Shown: piece after piece, positions 47,075-55,594 of the stretch | Numbering within the stretch: position 1 is the stretch's first letter | Layout of the letters: each line of letters opens with the position of its first letter | NCBI RefSeq assembly: GCF_902499075.1 | Contig: NZ_CABVPP010000001.1 | Span: forward strand, 372,001 to 436,000 | Direction of reading: 5' to 3' | Length of the DNA: 64,000 nucleotides | From: Burkholderia pseudomultivorans | GTDB lineage: Bacteria; Pseudomonadota; Gammaproteobacteria; Burkholderiales; Burkholderiaceae | Program-made: the position numbers and the translations under genes | The notes under the pieces: model-generated | Databases searched by the model: none | Told to the model about the DNA's origin: nothing | The model's input: only the letters and a program-made list of their open reading frames with translations

Positions 47075-47112
47075 CGGGGGCACATGGTTGTCAATGCAAC
47101 CATGTGCCCCCG
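47075..47112. repeat. 16-bp perfect inverted repeat downstream of the cytochrome b561 gene
   Basis: The arms 47075-47090 and 47097-47112 pair perfectly around the 6-base loop TCAATG; each arm contains CACATGGTTG or its complement. It lies 32 bp past the cytochrome b561 stop and 91 bp before the DUF2946 start on the same strand. No T-run follows. It could be a transcript end or a regulator site for the copper genes. Confidence 0.65.
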
Positions 47113-47143
47113 TGCGCGTGCGGGCGACGTCGCTGCACGCGCC

Positions 47144-47680
47144 TTACGGCGTCATGCGGCGCAAAACGTCGTCGCGCTTGACGAAGTGATGATAGAGCGC
47201 GGCCAGCGCATGCAGGCCGATCACGAAATAGAATGCGTTGCCGATCAGCTCGTGCGCTTCCTTGATGGTCGGCCGCAGTGCCTTGTCGGGCCCGACCAGC
47301 GTAAACGACACGCCGAGCCAGTCGAGCGACACCGGCTTGCCGCCGAGGTTGATCATCAGGATCCCGAGCAGCGGCTGCGCGAGGATGAACGCGTAGAGCG
47401 CGAAGTGCGCGAGCTTCGCCAGCAAGGTCAGCAGCGCCGGCTGCGGAACGGGTTCCGGTACGCGGCTGACTGCCCGCCACAGCACGCGCAGCACCGACAG
47501 CACGAGCACGAACGTTCCTGCGGTAAGGTGCACGTTCATCCAGAACGCGCGGCTGTCGCTGCCTTTCGGCCCGCGTATCTCGATCGCCAGATACGCCAGT
47601 GCGACCAGCAGGAAAATGGCCCAGTGGAAGAAGATCGCGGGCGAGCTGTAGCGCACCTGTTTCGCGAGGATGTTTCTCAT
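47144..47680 (-). CDS. cytochrome b561 family protein
   Basis: A 178-residue four-span membrane protein starting MRNILAKQVRYSSPAIFFHW. Haem-ligand histidines are visible in FFHWAIFLLV, WMNVHLTAGTF, KEAHELIGNAFYFVIGLHAL. This is the bacterial b561 (CybB/YodB) pattern, a quinol-superoxide or quinone oxidoreductase in the inner membrane. It is encoded upstream of the DUF2946 and copper-receptor genes on the same strand but separated from them by a strong inverted repeat, so co-transcription is doubtful. Confidence 0.93.
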   Translation of the reverse strand: MRNILAKQVRYSSPAIFFHWAIFLLVALAYLAIEIRGPKGSDSRAFWMNVHLTAGTFVLVLSVLRVLWRAVSRVPEPVPQPALLTLLAKLAHFALYAFILAQPLLGILMINLGGKPVSLDWLGVSFTLVGPDKALRPTIKEAHELIGNAFYFVIGLHALAALYHHFVKRDDVLRRMTP

Positions 47681-47916
47681 GCTTGGTCTCGTCGTTATAT
47701 GCGGGGGATGAACGGGCGCCGCGGCTGGCCGGCGCCCGGCGCGCTGCCACGATTGTAGCCGCACGCGCGGCGGGTTTTGCACGACGCAGTCAAATATCCG
47801 ACGATTCGACCGCGCCGCGCCGCGCTTGCTGGCGAACCGCCATATGGAAAATCCGCATCGCACGCGCAAACGGCTGTGGCACGATGGAGCTTTGGTGTCG
47901 ACGTCGCGCGCGCATC

Positions 47917-48555
47917 ATGAGCAAAGCGTCCTTCGTTGCGGCCTACCGGCTGATCGCCGCCTTGCTCGCGGTGTCCACCACGCTGCGCAGCGTCGCCAAC
48001 TACTGGAACATGCCGACGTTTCACCTCGGCAACTACCTCAGCTATTTCACGCAACTGAGCAGCCTGTACGCGGCCGCGATGCTGGCCGCCGGGCTCTGGC
48101 GCATCGCGCGCCCCGGTTCGGCCCGCTATGAATCGATGCGCGGCGCCGCCGTGCTGTACATGCTGATCACCGCGATCGTCTACGAACTCCTGCTCGCGCG
48201 GCTCGATGCGCTGCGCCATATCACGCCGGCCCTGAACAACTGGGTGCTGCACCGCATCGTGCCGCTCGTGATGCTGTGCGACTGGCTGTACGTGGAGCCG
48301 CGCTTGCCGATCCCGCGGCGCAGCGCGTTCGCGTGGCTCGGCTTTCCGGTCGTCTATCTCGGCTATACGCTCGTGCGCGGCGCGCTGGAGAACTGGTATC
48401 CGTACCCGTTCGTCGACCCGCGGCCGCACGGCTACCTGCCGGTCGCGATCCAGTGCTCGATGATCGCGCTCGGCGCGGCGGCGCTCGCACTGGGCATCCG
48501 CTGGCTCGGCAATCACGCGATCCAGTCCGGCCCGGTCACGCTCAAGGAAGGATGA
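47917..48555 (+). CDS. Pr6Pr-type integral membrane protein
   Basis: A 212-residue protein with about six hydrophobic spans, beginning MSKASFVAAYRLIAALLAVS. Characteristic segments are FTQLSSLYAAAMLAAGLW, NNWVLHRIVPLVMLCDWLYV and VRGALENWYPYPFVDP, which fit the Pr6Pr (FAR-17a/AIG1-like) membrane family of unknown function. A long upstream extension of the frame is a shadow. Divergent from the cytochrome b561 gene. Confidence 0.82.
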   Translation: MSKASFVAAYRLIAALLAVSTTLRSVANYWNMPTFHLGNYLSYFTQLSSLYAAAMLAAGLWRIARPGSARYESMRGAAVLYMLITAIVYELLLARLDALRHITPALNNWVLHRIVPLVMLCDWLYVEPRLPIPRRSAFAWLGFPVVYLGYTLVRGALENWYPYPFVDPRPHGYLPVAIQCSMIALGAAALALGIRWLGNHAIQSGPVTLKEG

Positions 48556-48600
48556 GGCAGGACGTGTGCGCCGGACGGCGCACACGCGACGGATGGCCCG

Positions 48601-49335
48601 TCAGCCGCCGTTGCGCGGCAGGAAGCCCATCGGGTCGACGACCTTGCCGTTCTGCCGGACTTCGAACTCGAACGTCGCGCGGCCGCTCGCATCGGTGCCC
48701 ATCTCGGCGACCGGCTGGCCCGTGCGCACTGCGTCGCCTTCGTTGACGAGCAGCTTGCCGTTATGCCCGTAGGCCGTGATCAGGCCGTTGTCGTGCTTCA
48801 GGATCACGAGCGGGCCGTAGGCCTTGACGCCCGAACCGGCATACACGACGCGCCCGTTCGCCGCGGCCCGCACCGTATGGTCGGGCCCGGACGCGGCGAT
48901 CACGATGCCGCGCGTCTTGCCGGCCGAGAACGGCGTCGCGACGACGCCGGTGGCCGGCCATGCGAGCGAGCCGGGCTGCGCGCTCGCCGCCGGCGGCGGC
49001 GTGAGCGACGTCGAGGCGGGCGGCGGCGCAACGCGCAGCACCTGCCCGGGCGTCACGGCGTCGGTGGGCGCCATGTGGTTCCAGCTCGCGACGTCCTGCA
49101 CGCGCTGACCGTAGGCGCCCGCGATGCCCGCGAGCGTATCGCCCGGGTTCACGCGGTAATAGCCGGCCAGCACGCCCGGGGTGGCGGCCGTCGTCGGTGC
49201 CGGCGGCCGCGCCGGCTGCCAGTTGTCGGTCCACGGCGTCATCGTGCAGCCCGTCAGCGCGGCGGCCGCGACGACGAACGCCGCCTGCGGCAGCCAGCGT
49301 GCAACGGCATCGTGGATGGGAATCGTTTTTCTCAA
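48601..49335 (-). CDS. LysM/M23-domain lipoprotein, NlpD-like
   Basis: A 244-residue lipoprotein. The start is TTG 49335, chosen because GGGAGG lies 4 bp before it and it gives a clean signal MRKTIPIHDAVARWLPQAAF with lipobox LTGC (Cys30). One LysM domain is at about 60-105 (YRVNPGDTLAGIAGAYGQRV). The C-terminal LytM/M23 domain (about 130-240) lacks the first zinc His (TPFSAGKTRGIVIAA) and is degenerate at the second site (YGHNG), as in the amidase activators NlpD and EnvC. It likely activates a cell-wall amidase rather than cutting peptidoglycan itself. Confidence 0.88.
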   Translation of the reverse strand: MRKTIPIHDAVARWLPQAAFVVAAAALTGCTMTPWTDNWQPARPPAPTTAATPGVLAGYYRVNPGDTLAGIAGAYGQRVQDVASWNHMAPTDAVTPGQVLRVAPPPASTSLTPPPAASAQPGSLAWPATGVVATPFSAGKTRGIVIAASGPDHTVRAAANGRVVYAGSGVKAYGPLVILKHDNGLITAYGHNGKLLVNEGDAVRTGQPVAEMGTDASGRATFEFEVRQNGKVVDPMGFLPRNGG

Positions 49336-49728
49336 GGTACCTCCCGGATTTGCCTCGTCGCGCCGCCCACCGCCCTCCGGCGTGCGACGCACGATGTCCG
49401 GCCGAACGGCCGGACCAACCAGTATCCGACCGCGCCAGCGGCGATCGGTTTCCACAGCGGGACATCGGTACGAACGGGCTCGCCGGCCCTTTTTCGTGTC
49501 GTCCCGACCGGCAAAGATACCATTTGTCGCGGTCCGGCCTGCGACAGCCGCCCGATCCGGCAACAATCTTGCGGCGCCGCGCGCCCCGCCGGATCGCCAT
49601 GGAATCGCCGCCGCGCCTTGCCGGGCGGGCCGTTCGGCGGCCGGCATGCGCAGGGCCGACGCCCGGCCGGCAATCGCCTCCTATACTCGAACGGGCGGTC
49701 CGACCAACGACAACGAGGAGCAACGACC
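49336..49728. other. intergenic region between divergent genes
   Basis: About 390 bp between the NlpD-like gene (minus) and the small plus-strand gene at 49729. Open frames here lack ribosome sites and family features. Only promoter function can be inferred. Confidence 0.45.
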
Positions 49729-50049
49729 ATGAACAACGCGACGTTTCTTTCCGTGCAGCTCAACGCCGAGGATTTCGCCGGATCCAGCGGCCTCGTCGAA
49801 TTGCTCAACCGCCACCTGCTGTTCGCGACCGACGTCGCCGAGGCCGCGGACGCGCTGATCCAGCTCGCGAGCGTCACGCACCTGACGGGCGGCACGCGCC
49901 ATAGCGTCGAGCTGCCGATTCTCGCAGTCGAGCGGCTGCGCGACGCGCTCGACACGCTGAGCGGCTACGACGAATCGTGGCTGCAGATGCTGGAGCCGGC
50001 CGCGGCGCTGTTCACCGATCTCGGGCGCGGCAAGCGGCCGCTGCACTGA
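49729..50049 (+). CDS. small protein of unknown function
   Basis: A 106-residue cytoplasmic protein I do not recognise: MNNATFLSVQLNAEDFAGSS, then helices LVELLNRHLLFATDVAEAAD and ILAVERLRDALDTLSGYDES. It is acidic and largely helical, without signal or membrane span. A good ribosome site (CGAGGAG) precedes ATG 49729. The reading frame shows normal high-GC codon bias, supporting a real gene. Confidence 0.72.
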   Translation: MNNATFLSVQLNAEDFAGSSGLVELLNRHLLFATDVAEAADALIQLASVTHLTGGTRHSVELPILAVERLRDALDTLSGYDESWLQMLEPAAALFTDLGRGKRPLH

Positions 50050-50092
50050 TGCGTCGGCGCAGCCATCCGCCGTACCAATCGCCGTACCAATG

Positions 50093-50131
50093 AAAACAGC
50101 CCGTCGTTCCGTTATACGGAACGACGGGCTG
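50093..50131 (-). terminator. strong hairpin terminator between convergent small genes
   Basis: A 15-bp perfect stem (50097-50111 with 50117-50131), followed on the minus strand by TTTT (50096-50093). It mainly serves the DUF4148 gene on the minus strand and can also stop read-through from the plus strand. Confidence 0.85.
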
Positions 50132-50177
50132 CGGGTACTGCGTGGGGTCGGATCCGGCCGCCGAAGCGGCCGCAGCA

Positions 50178-50522
50178 TTAACGACCCTTGTAGATCGGGG
50201 CGTCGTCAGCGATACGCTTGACTTGCCAGCCGGTCTTGGCCTTGGCCGGTACGCCGGATTCCTGCGCAGCGGCCGGTTGCGCGCCGTAGCCGGTCGTGTC
50301 GGCGGCGGCGACGTTCTGTTGCGGATTCAGGCGGGCTTCAGCAGCCAGGATGCCTTCCGGGTAGTTCGTGCGGTCGCTGCCGAGCTTGTAGCCGGCTTGT
50401 TGCAGGGCGGCCAGTTCGGCCTTGACCTGCGCCCGCGTGACAGGCGCGTTTTGTTGGGCGAACGACACGGCGGGGACGGCGAGAACGGCAGCTGCAGCGA
50501 ACGTTGCGATCAGCGATTTCAT
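50178..50522 (-). CDS. DUF4148 exported protein
   Basis: A 114-residue protein with signal MKSLIATFAAAAVLAVPAVS (cleavage at SFA near 22) and the DUF4148 core: VTRAQVKAELAALQQAGYKL then NYPEGILAAEARLN. This family is abundant in Burkholderia as small secreted or periplasmic proteins with no known activity. Its promoter should lie in the 200 bp up to gnd's end; a strong terminator follows the gene. Confidence 0.92.
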   Translation of the reverse strand: MKSLIATFAAAAVLAVPAVSFAQQNAPVTRAQVKAELAALQQAGYKLGSDRTNYPEGILAAEARLNPQQNVAAADTTGYGAQPAAAQESGVPAKAKTGWQVKRIADDAPIYKGR

Positions 50523-50722
50523 GATGACCTCCGAGATTTTTTTGCTCCGCCGCACACACCATGTCTGCAGCGATGGAACAGAGTTTAGTCTCGCGATCAC
50601 CTAGGGAAAACCATGAAAGAACGAAAACACTGTTTCCCGGAAGCCAACAATTCCGGGATCCGGCACCGAAAAACCCTACTCAAGGAATAGAATTTCGCAA
50701 CAATGCCGCTCTCGCGCACCCG

Positions 50723-52135
50723 TTACGACCAGTTCGCGTGGAAGCTGCCCGGCTTGTCGGTACGCTCGAACGTGTGCGCGCCGAAGAAGTCGCGCTGCGC
50801 CTGCACAAGATTCGCCGGCAGCCGCTCGGAACGGTAGCTGTCGAAGTATGCGACCGCCGACGCGAATGCCGGCACCGGCACGCCGGCCTTCACCGCGGCG
50901 ATCACGACGTCGCGCAGCGACGCCTGGTATTTCGCGGCGATGTCCTGGAAGTACGGATCGAGCAGCAGGTTCGCGAGCGCCGCGTCGTTCGCATAGGCGT
51001 CGGTGATCTTCTGCAGGAAGCGTGCACGGATGATGCAGCCCGCGCGGAAGATCTTCGCGATCGTCCCGAGGTCGAGGTTCCAGCCGTATTCCTGCGACGC
51101 CGTGCGCAGCTGCGCGAAGCCCTGCGCGTACGAAATCACCTTGCTCAGGTACAGCGCGCGGCGCACCGCCTCGACGAACGCGGCGCGATCGCCGTCGAAC
51201 GGCGCGGCGGCCGGGCCCGACAGGATCTTGCTGGCCGCGACGCGCTCGGTCTTCAGCGACGACAGCACGCGCGCGAACACCGACTCGGTGATCAGCGGCA
51301 GCGGCACGCCGAGATCCAGCGCGTTCTGGCTCGTCCACTTGCCGGTGCCCTTCTGCGCGGCGCGATCGAGGATCACGTCGACCAGATGCTTGCCGGTTTC
51401 GTCATCCTTCTTGCCGAAGATCGTCGACGTGATCTCGATCAGGTAGCTGTCGAGCTCGCCCTGGTTCCACTCGGTGTACACCGCGCCGAGTTCTTCGTTC
51501 GTCAGGCCCGCGACGTCCTTCAGCACCGCATAGCTCTCGGCGATCAGCTGCATGTCGCCGTATTCGATGCCGTTGTGGACCATCTTCACGTAGTGGCCCG
51601 CGCCGTCCGGGCCCATGTATGCGACGCACGGCTCGCCGTCCGACGGCGCCTTCGCGGCGATCTGCTTGAGGATCGGCTCGACCAGGTCGTATGCGTCGCG
51701 CTGGCCGCCGGGCATGATCGACGGGCCGTGCAGCGCGCCCTCCTCGCCGCCCGACACGCCGGTGCCGATGAAGTGCAGGCCCGACTGCGCGAGCTCCTGG
51801 TTGCGGCGGATCGTGTCGGTGAAATGCGTGTTGCCGCCATCGATCAGCACATCGCCCTTCTCGAGCAGCGGCTTGAGCGACGCGATCGTCGCGTCGGTCG
51901 CTTCGCCGGCCTTCACCATCATCAGGATCCGGCGCGGCGTTTCGAGCGACGCGACGAATTCCTCGAGCGTGTAGGTCGGCACCAGATTGCGGCCGGGGAA
52001 TTCGGCGATCAGTTCGTCGGTTTTCTCGCGGCTGCGGTTGTACACCGACACCGCATAACCGCGGCTCTCGATATTGAGGGCGAGATTGCGGCCCATCACC
52101 GCGAGCCCGATCACACCGATTGCTTGTTTGCCCAT
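50723..52135 (-). CDS. gnd: 6-phosphogluconate dehydrogenase (decarboxylating)
   Basis: A 470-residue NADP-dependent enzyme of the long (dimeric, Gram-negative) class. The Rossmann motif is [20 protein letters not shown]; the substrate signatures are [19 protein letters not shown] and [14 protein letters not shown] with the catalytic Lys. It converts 6-phosphogluconate to ribulose 5-phosphate and CO2. No zwf or edd is adjacent; the neighbour upstream is a methyltransferase/sirtuin pair, 97 bp away. It ends before the DUF4148 promoter region. Confidence 0.97.
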   Translation of the reverse strand: MGKQAIGVIGLAVMGRNLALNIESRGYAVSVYNRSREKTDELIAEFPGRNLVPTYTLEEFVASLETPRRILMMVKAGEATDATIASLKPLLEKGDVLIDGGNTHFTDTIRRNQELAQSGLHFIGTGVSGGEEGALHGPSIMPGGQRDAYDLVEPILKQIAAKAPSDGEPCVAYMGPDGAGHYVKMVHNGIEYGDMQLIAESYAVLKDVAGLTNEELGAVYTEWNQGELDSYLIEITSTIFGKKDDETGKHLVDVILDRAAQKGTGKWTSQNALDLGVPLPLITESVFARVLSSLKTERVAASKILSGPAAAPFDGDRAAFVEAVRRALYLSKVISYAQGFAQLRTASQEYGWNLDLGTIAKIFRAGCIIRARFLQKITDAYANDAALANLLLDPYFQDIAAKYQASLRDVVIAAVKAGVPVPAFASAVAYFDSYRSERLPANLVQAQRDFFGAHTFERTDKPGSFHANWS

Positions 52136-52232
52136 TAGTCAATTCTCCGGAAAAAACGGGGCGCGACCCGAGCCGGGTCGCGCGCACAGGCGAAAGGATA
52201 GTGGAAACCCGGCCGCGATGCGCGCCGGCGTG

Positions 52233-52874
52233 TCATTGCTCGGCGTGCGGCAGGCGCCGGAACGCGACGCCGAGGTTGTTGGCCGGCATCTCGACGACCT
52301 CGATGCAGTCGAGCCCGCGATCGAGGCCGAGCGCGACGACCGTCTCGAGATCGCGCACGCCCCACGACGGGTCGCGGCTGCGCAGCTGTGCGTCGAAGGC
52401 CTCGTTCGACGGCGCCGTGTGACGCCCTTCGCGCCGATACGGGCCGTACAGGAACAACACGCCGCCGGGCCGCAGCACGCGCGCGGCGCCCGCGAACAGC
52501 GCTTCGGTGCAGGCCCACGGCGAGATATGAATCATGTTGATGCAGACGATTGCGTCGAACGGTGCGGCGGGCCACGTCGCGTCGCGCACGTCGAACGCGA
52601 GCGGCGCATCGACATTCGCGACGCCCGCATGCGCGATCCACGCGGCGACCGAACGCCGCGCCTGCGCGTCCGGATCGCTCGGCTGCCAGCGCAGCGCCGG
52701 CAGCGCGTGCGCGAAATAAACGACGTGCTGGCCGGTGCCGCTCGCGATTTCGAGCACGCGGCCGCTCGTCGGCAGCACGCGGCGCAGTACGTCGAGGATC
52801 GGCCCGCGGTTGCGCTCGGCCGCGGGTGCCGACAGCCGCGCGGACGGATCGGGAGGCGACGTCGCGCCGGTCAT
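52233..52874 (-). CDS. DUF938 class I SAM-dependent methyltransferase-like protein
   Basis: A 213-residue protein with the SAM-binding motif I GRVLEIASGTGQHVVYFAHA and further AFDAIVCINMIHISPWACTE and RVLRPGGVLFLYGPYRREGR. This is the DUF938 family of methyltransferase fold, substrate unknown. Its ATG overlaps the sirtuin stop by 4 bp (ATGA), so the two are translationally coupled. Start chosen by this overlap. Confidence 0.9.
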   Translation of the reverse strand: MTGATSPPDPSARLSAPAAERNRGPILDVLRRVLPTSGRVLEIASGTGQHVVYFAHALPALRWQPSDPDAQARRSVAAWIAHAGVANVDAPLAFDVRDATWPAAPFDAIVCINMIHISPWACTEALFAGAARVLRPGGVLFLYGPYRREGRHTAPSNEAFDAQLRSRDPSWGVRDLETVVALGLDRGLDCIEVVEMPANNLGVAFRRLPHAEQ

Positions 52875-53767
52875 GATGCGCACTCCGCCGCGTCGCTCGC
52901 GAGCCCCAGTCGCGCGTTCAGCGCATCGAGCGCGGATGCGCAGTGCGCTTCGACCTTCAGCGTCAGCATCGGATCGGCGCGCGTATGGCCGAGATTGAGC
53001 GCGGCGACCGGCTTGTGCTGCGCCTGCGCCCAGACGCAGAAGCGATAGCCGGAATACACCATCAATGACGAACCGACGACGAGCAGCGCATCGGCCGCGT
53101 CGAGCGCCTGCGACGCCAGCGCGACGCGCTCGCGCGGCACGTTCTCGCCGAAGAACACGACGGCCGGCTTCAGCAGGCCGCCGCACGCAGGGCACGCCGG
53201 GACGCGGAACGTGTCGAGCGCGGCCCATTCGAGATGCGCATCGCCGTCCGCGGCCGGTTCGGCCTGCGCGCCGAGCAGCTCGGGGTTGTCCGCTTCGAGC
53301 ACGGCCTGGATCGCCGCGCGCTCGTGATGCGCGCCGCAGTCGAGGCAGGTGACGCCGTTGATGCCGCCGTGCAATTCGATCACGTCGCCGCTGCCGGCGC
53401 GCTGGTGCAGCCCGTCGACGTTCTGCGTGACCAGACGCTCGATGCGTCCCGCGCGGCCGAGCCGCGCCAGCGCGGCGTGCGAGCGGTTCGGCTGCGCGCG
53501 GCCGACGACCGGCCAGCCGATCATGCTGCGCGCCCAGTAGCGCCGTCGCGCCGCATCGGAGCCGAGGAATTCGTGAAGCTGGATCGGCGGCGAGCGCATC
53601 CATCGACCGTTGCGGTCGCGATAGCCCGGGATGCCGGAGTCGGTGCTGATGCCTGCGCCGGTCAGCACGAACAGGCGCGGATGACGTTCGACGAATGCGT
53701 GCAGCGCATCGAGCGCGGACGGATCGGCCGGAACGGATAAGGGATCGTGCAAGGCGGTATCGTTCAT
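52871..53767 (-). CDS. NAD-dependent protein deacylase (sirtuin, SIRT4-like)
   Basis: A 298-residue Sir2 protein, starting MNDTALHDPLSVPADP. It has the NAD motif GAGISTDSGIPGYRD (37-51), QNVDGLH (115-121), catalytic His133 in IELHGG and two zinc Cys pairs (141/144 and 192/195). Sequence WPVVGRAQPN and FFGENVP are typical of the class II (SIRT4/YlaN-like) branch. It removes acyl groups from lysine with NAD. First gene of the sirtuin-methyltransferase pair; a terminator lies 110-150 bp upstream of it. Confidence 0.93.
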   Translation of the reverse strand: MNDTALHDPLSVPADPSALDALHAFVERHPRLFVLTGAGISTDSGIPGYRDRNGRWMRSPPIQLHEFLGSDAARRRYWARSMIGWPVVGRAQPNRSHAALARLGRAGRIERLVTQNVDGLHQRAGSGDVIELHGGINGVTCLDCGAHHERAAIQAVLEADNPELLGAQAEPAADGDAHLEWAALDTFRVPACPACGGLLKPAVVFFGENVPRERVALASQALDAADALLVVGSSLMVYSGYRFCVWAQAQHKPVAALNLGHTRADPMLTLKVEAHCASALDALNARLGLASDAAECAS

Positions 53768-53876
53768 GACGGCGGCGCGTGAGCGGGTGCGCCGGCAGGT
53801 CGCGCTGCTGCGCGCGCGGCCGGCACGCCAGCACATGATACAGAACGCCGCGCGATCGGGCAGGCGCCGGCGCTGC

Positions 53877-53913
53877 AAAAAAAGACGCCCGACCGCTGCG
53901 CGGCGGACGGGCG
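53877..53913 (-). terminator. orphan intrinsic terminator upstream of the sirtuin gene
   Basis: A long stem: 53886-53891 pairs with 53908-53913 and 53893-53896 with 53903-53906, one mismatch between. On the minus strand it is followed by seven T (53883-53877). No coding gene on the minus strand precedes it, so it ends either an untranslated small RNA or an attenuated leader of the sirtuin operon. Confidence 0.8.
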
Positions 53914-53923
53914 CTTCAACAAT

Positions 53924-53948
53924 TGATCCATCGGGGTAGTGGATCAAC
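53924..53948. repeat. 8-bp hairpin next to the orphan terminator
   Basis: TTGATCCA and TGGATCAA form a perfect 8-bp stem around a 9-base loop, ten bases beyond the orphan terminator. On the minus strand it comes first in the transcript, directly before the terminator, as an RNA 3' domain would. Confidence 0.55.
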
Positions 53949-54775
53949 TGACTACACGGCAGCGTTGCCGCGTCCGCCCTCGCATGCCGGCGGACGATCC
54001 CCTGGGGCAACGCCCACTGACCGGTCCTGATGCCGCACGTGTCGCCGCGCCATCGGCCCGGCCTCCGATCGCAGGCCTCGTGTCACGCATCGACGCCGCC
54101 ACGCGATGTCGCGCGCGAACGGCGCGCGCGGCAGGCATGTCAGGCGCGCGTCGCGCGCAACGGCAAAGCGGTCCGGAATACGTACGTGTCCGTCTGCGTG
54201 CGCCCGCGGGGGCATCCCCGATGGCCGACCGGCACCTGTCGGCCTCGTGCGTCACGCATGCACGTCAACGTCCAGAAAGAACCCGAATGTTCGGATCGAA
54301 CGGAATGCCGCGCGCTCACGTCGCCGCGCTTGACGGCGAAGCGAACACCCGGGCAGGTCGGCGATTCATGTTTGCAACACGGTACGTTGCGATGCGGTGT
54401 GTTTTCATTCTGTTGTCCCCGTCTCAGATGCGTCCGACCTACTGAAGCGGCCGCCGGCAACACTGTGCCGACGATCGCACTCACGGCGCGTACAGACATG
54501 CAAGGAGCGCACCATGCATCGCGGCGCAAGGCCATGCGGCCGGCCGGAACGGCCGTGGCGCGCATTGCGCGCCGGCGCGGGCCGCGAACGTTTCGAAACT
54601 GAAACGGGAGAACGGGCCGTGCGATCGTCGCCGGCCGGCCGCGCCAGTCTCCGCACCGGTTACCCGCGCAACGGGTGGCGCAACGGGTTGTTGCATCGGC
54701 GCGGCAGCGCCGGTCCGCCGACTCCGCTTACAATTGCCCCACACTGCCACGCTCGACTACGTTCGCCCTCGACGC

Positions 54776-55522
54776 ATGCTCAACGACAAAGACTGGCTGG
54801 ATATCGACTATCGCACGCTGTTCCGGCTGTGCCGGGCCGCCGGATCGATGCAGCGCCGGATCGAACGCGAGAACGATCCCGATTGCTCGCCCGGCCCGCG
54901 CTTCTGGCTGGGCGGATGCGCCAGCGGCAACCGGTGCGGCGTGCGCGCCGATGTGCGCGACGACATCGCCGCCGAACTGGTCCGCGTCGCCGGCAGCGAG
55001 CCGCCCTTCTTCGATCGCGCGACGCCCGCCCATCTCGACCGCTATCTGCACCTGCTCGCGCCCGTCGCGCACTGGAACGTCGGGCTCGTCTACGCAATGC
55101 CGCACGCGCTGCGCTGCGACGCCGGCGCAGGCGTCGCGCTGATCGACGGCGACAGCGACGCGGGCCGGCAACTGCACGCATCGCTGTCGACGCACGGCAT
55201 GCCCGAAGGATTGGGCTCGATGGGTTTTCGCAGCGTCGACGATCTGTGGGCGCCCTGGTGCGCGGCCGTCGTCGACGGCGAGGTCGTGTCGGTCGCGTTC
55301 GCCGCGCGGCTGTCCGACGTCGGCGCCGAACTCGGCGTCGCGACGGCGCCCGCGTTTCGCGGACGCGGGCTCGCGGCAGCCGTCACGGCAGGCTGGTCGC
55401 GGCTGCCGTCGCTACGCGCGCGCACGCTGTTCTACAGCACCGACCGCGACAATCTCGCATCGCAGCGTGTCGCGGCGCGCCTCGGCCTCGCGTTGCGCGG
55501 CACGACGCTGCGGATCGCGTAG
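54776..55522 (+). CDS. GNAT-family acetyltransferase
   Basis: A 248-residue protein from ATG 54776 (MLNDKDWLDIDYRTLFRLCR). The C-terminal half (about 150-248) carries the GNAT acetyl-CoA site: ELGVATAPAFRGRGLAAAVTAGW, then FYSTDRDNLASQRVAARLG. The N-terminal half is a less usual segment with Cys-containing stretch PRFWLGGCASGNRCGVRADV and is probably a divergent GNAT-like or substrate domain. Substrate unknown. It is 72 bp upstream of the SMR exporter gene, possibly in one unit. Confidence 0.85.
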   Translation: MLNDKDWLDIDYRTLFRLCRAAGSMQRRIERENDPDCSPGPRFWLGGCASGNRCGVRADVRDDIAAELVRVAGSEPPFFDRATPAHLDRYLHLLAPVAHWNVGLVYAMPHALRCDAGAGVALIDGDSDAGRQLHASLSTHGMPEGLGSMGFRSVDDLWAPWCAAVVDGEVVSVAFAARLSDVGAELGVATAPAFRGRGLAAAVTAGWSRLPSLRARTLFYSTDRDNLASQRVAARLGLALRGTTLRIA

Positions 55523-55594
55523 CGTAGCGTCGGCGTGACTTTCGGACGACGCGCCGACAAGCTTCACGACACCGTCCGACTGGAGGGCTCGCAC

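Larger units (their letters stand above)
53768..54775. other. 1-kb region with no convincing gene
   Basis: Several frames are open on both strands, but the predicted products are Arg/Ala/His-rich, with no family features or ribosome sites. The region holds a strong minus-strand terminator (53877-53913) and a hairpin (53924-53948), so a small transcript is likely to end here. Composition is somewhat less biased than the flanking genes. Confidence 0.6.

Noticed and set aside
53944-54255. Minus-strand frame of 103 codons as the gene for the orphan terminator
   Set aside because: It is Arg-rich without a ribosome site or recognisable domain, and overlaps equally open frames. A noncoding transcript is at least as likely.
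54426-54775. Plus-strand frame from 54397 extending over the acetyltransferase start
   Set aside because: The frame differs from the acetyltransferase and gives an Arg-rich product; ATG 54776 is sufficient.
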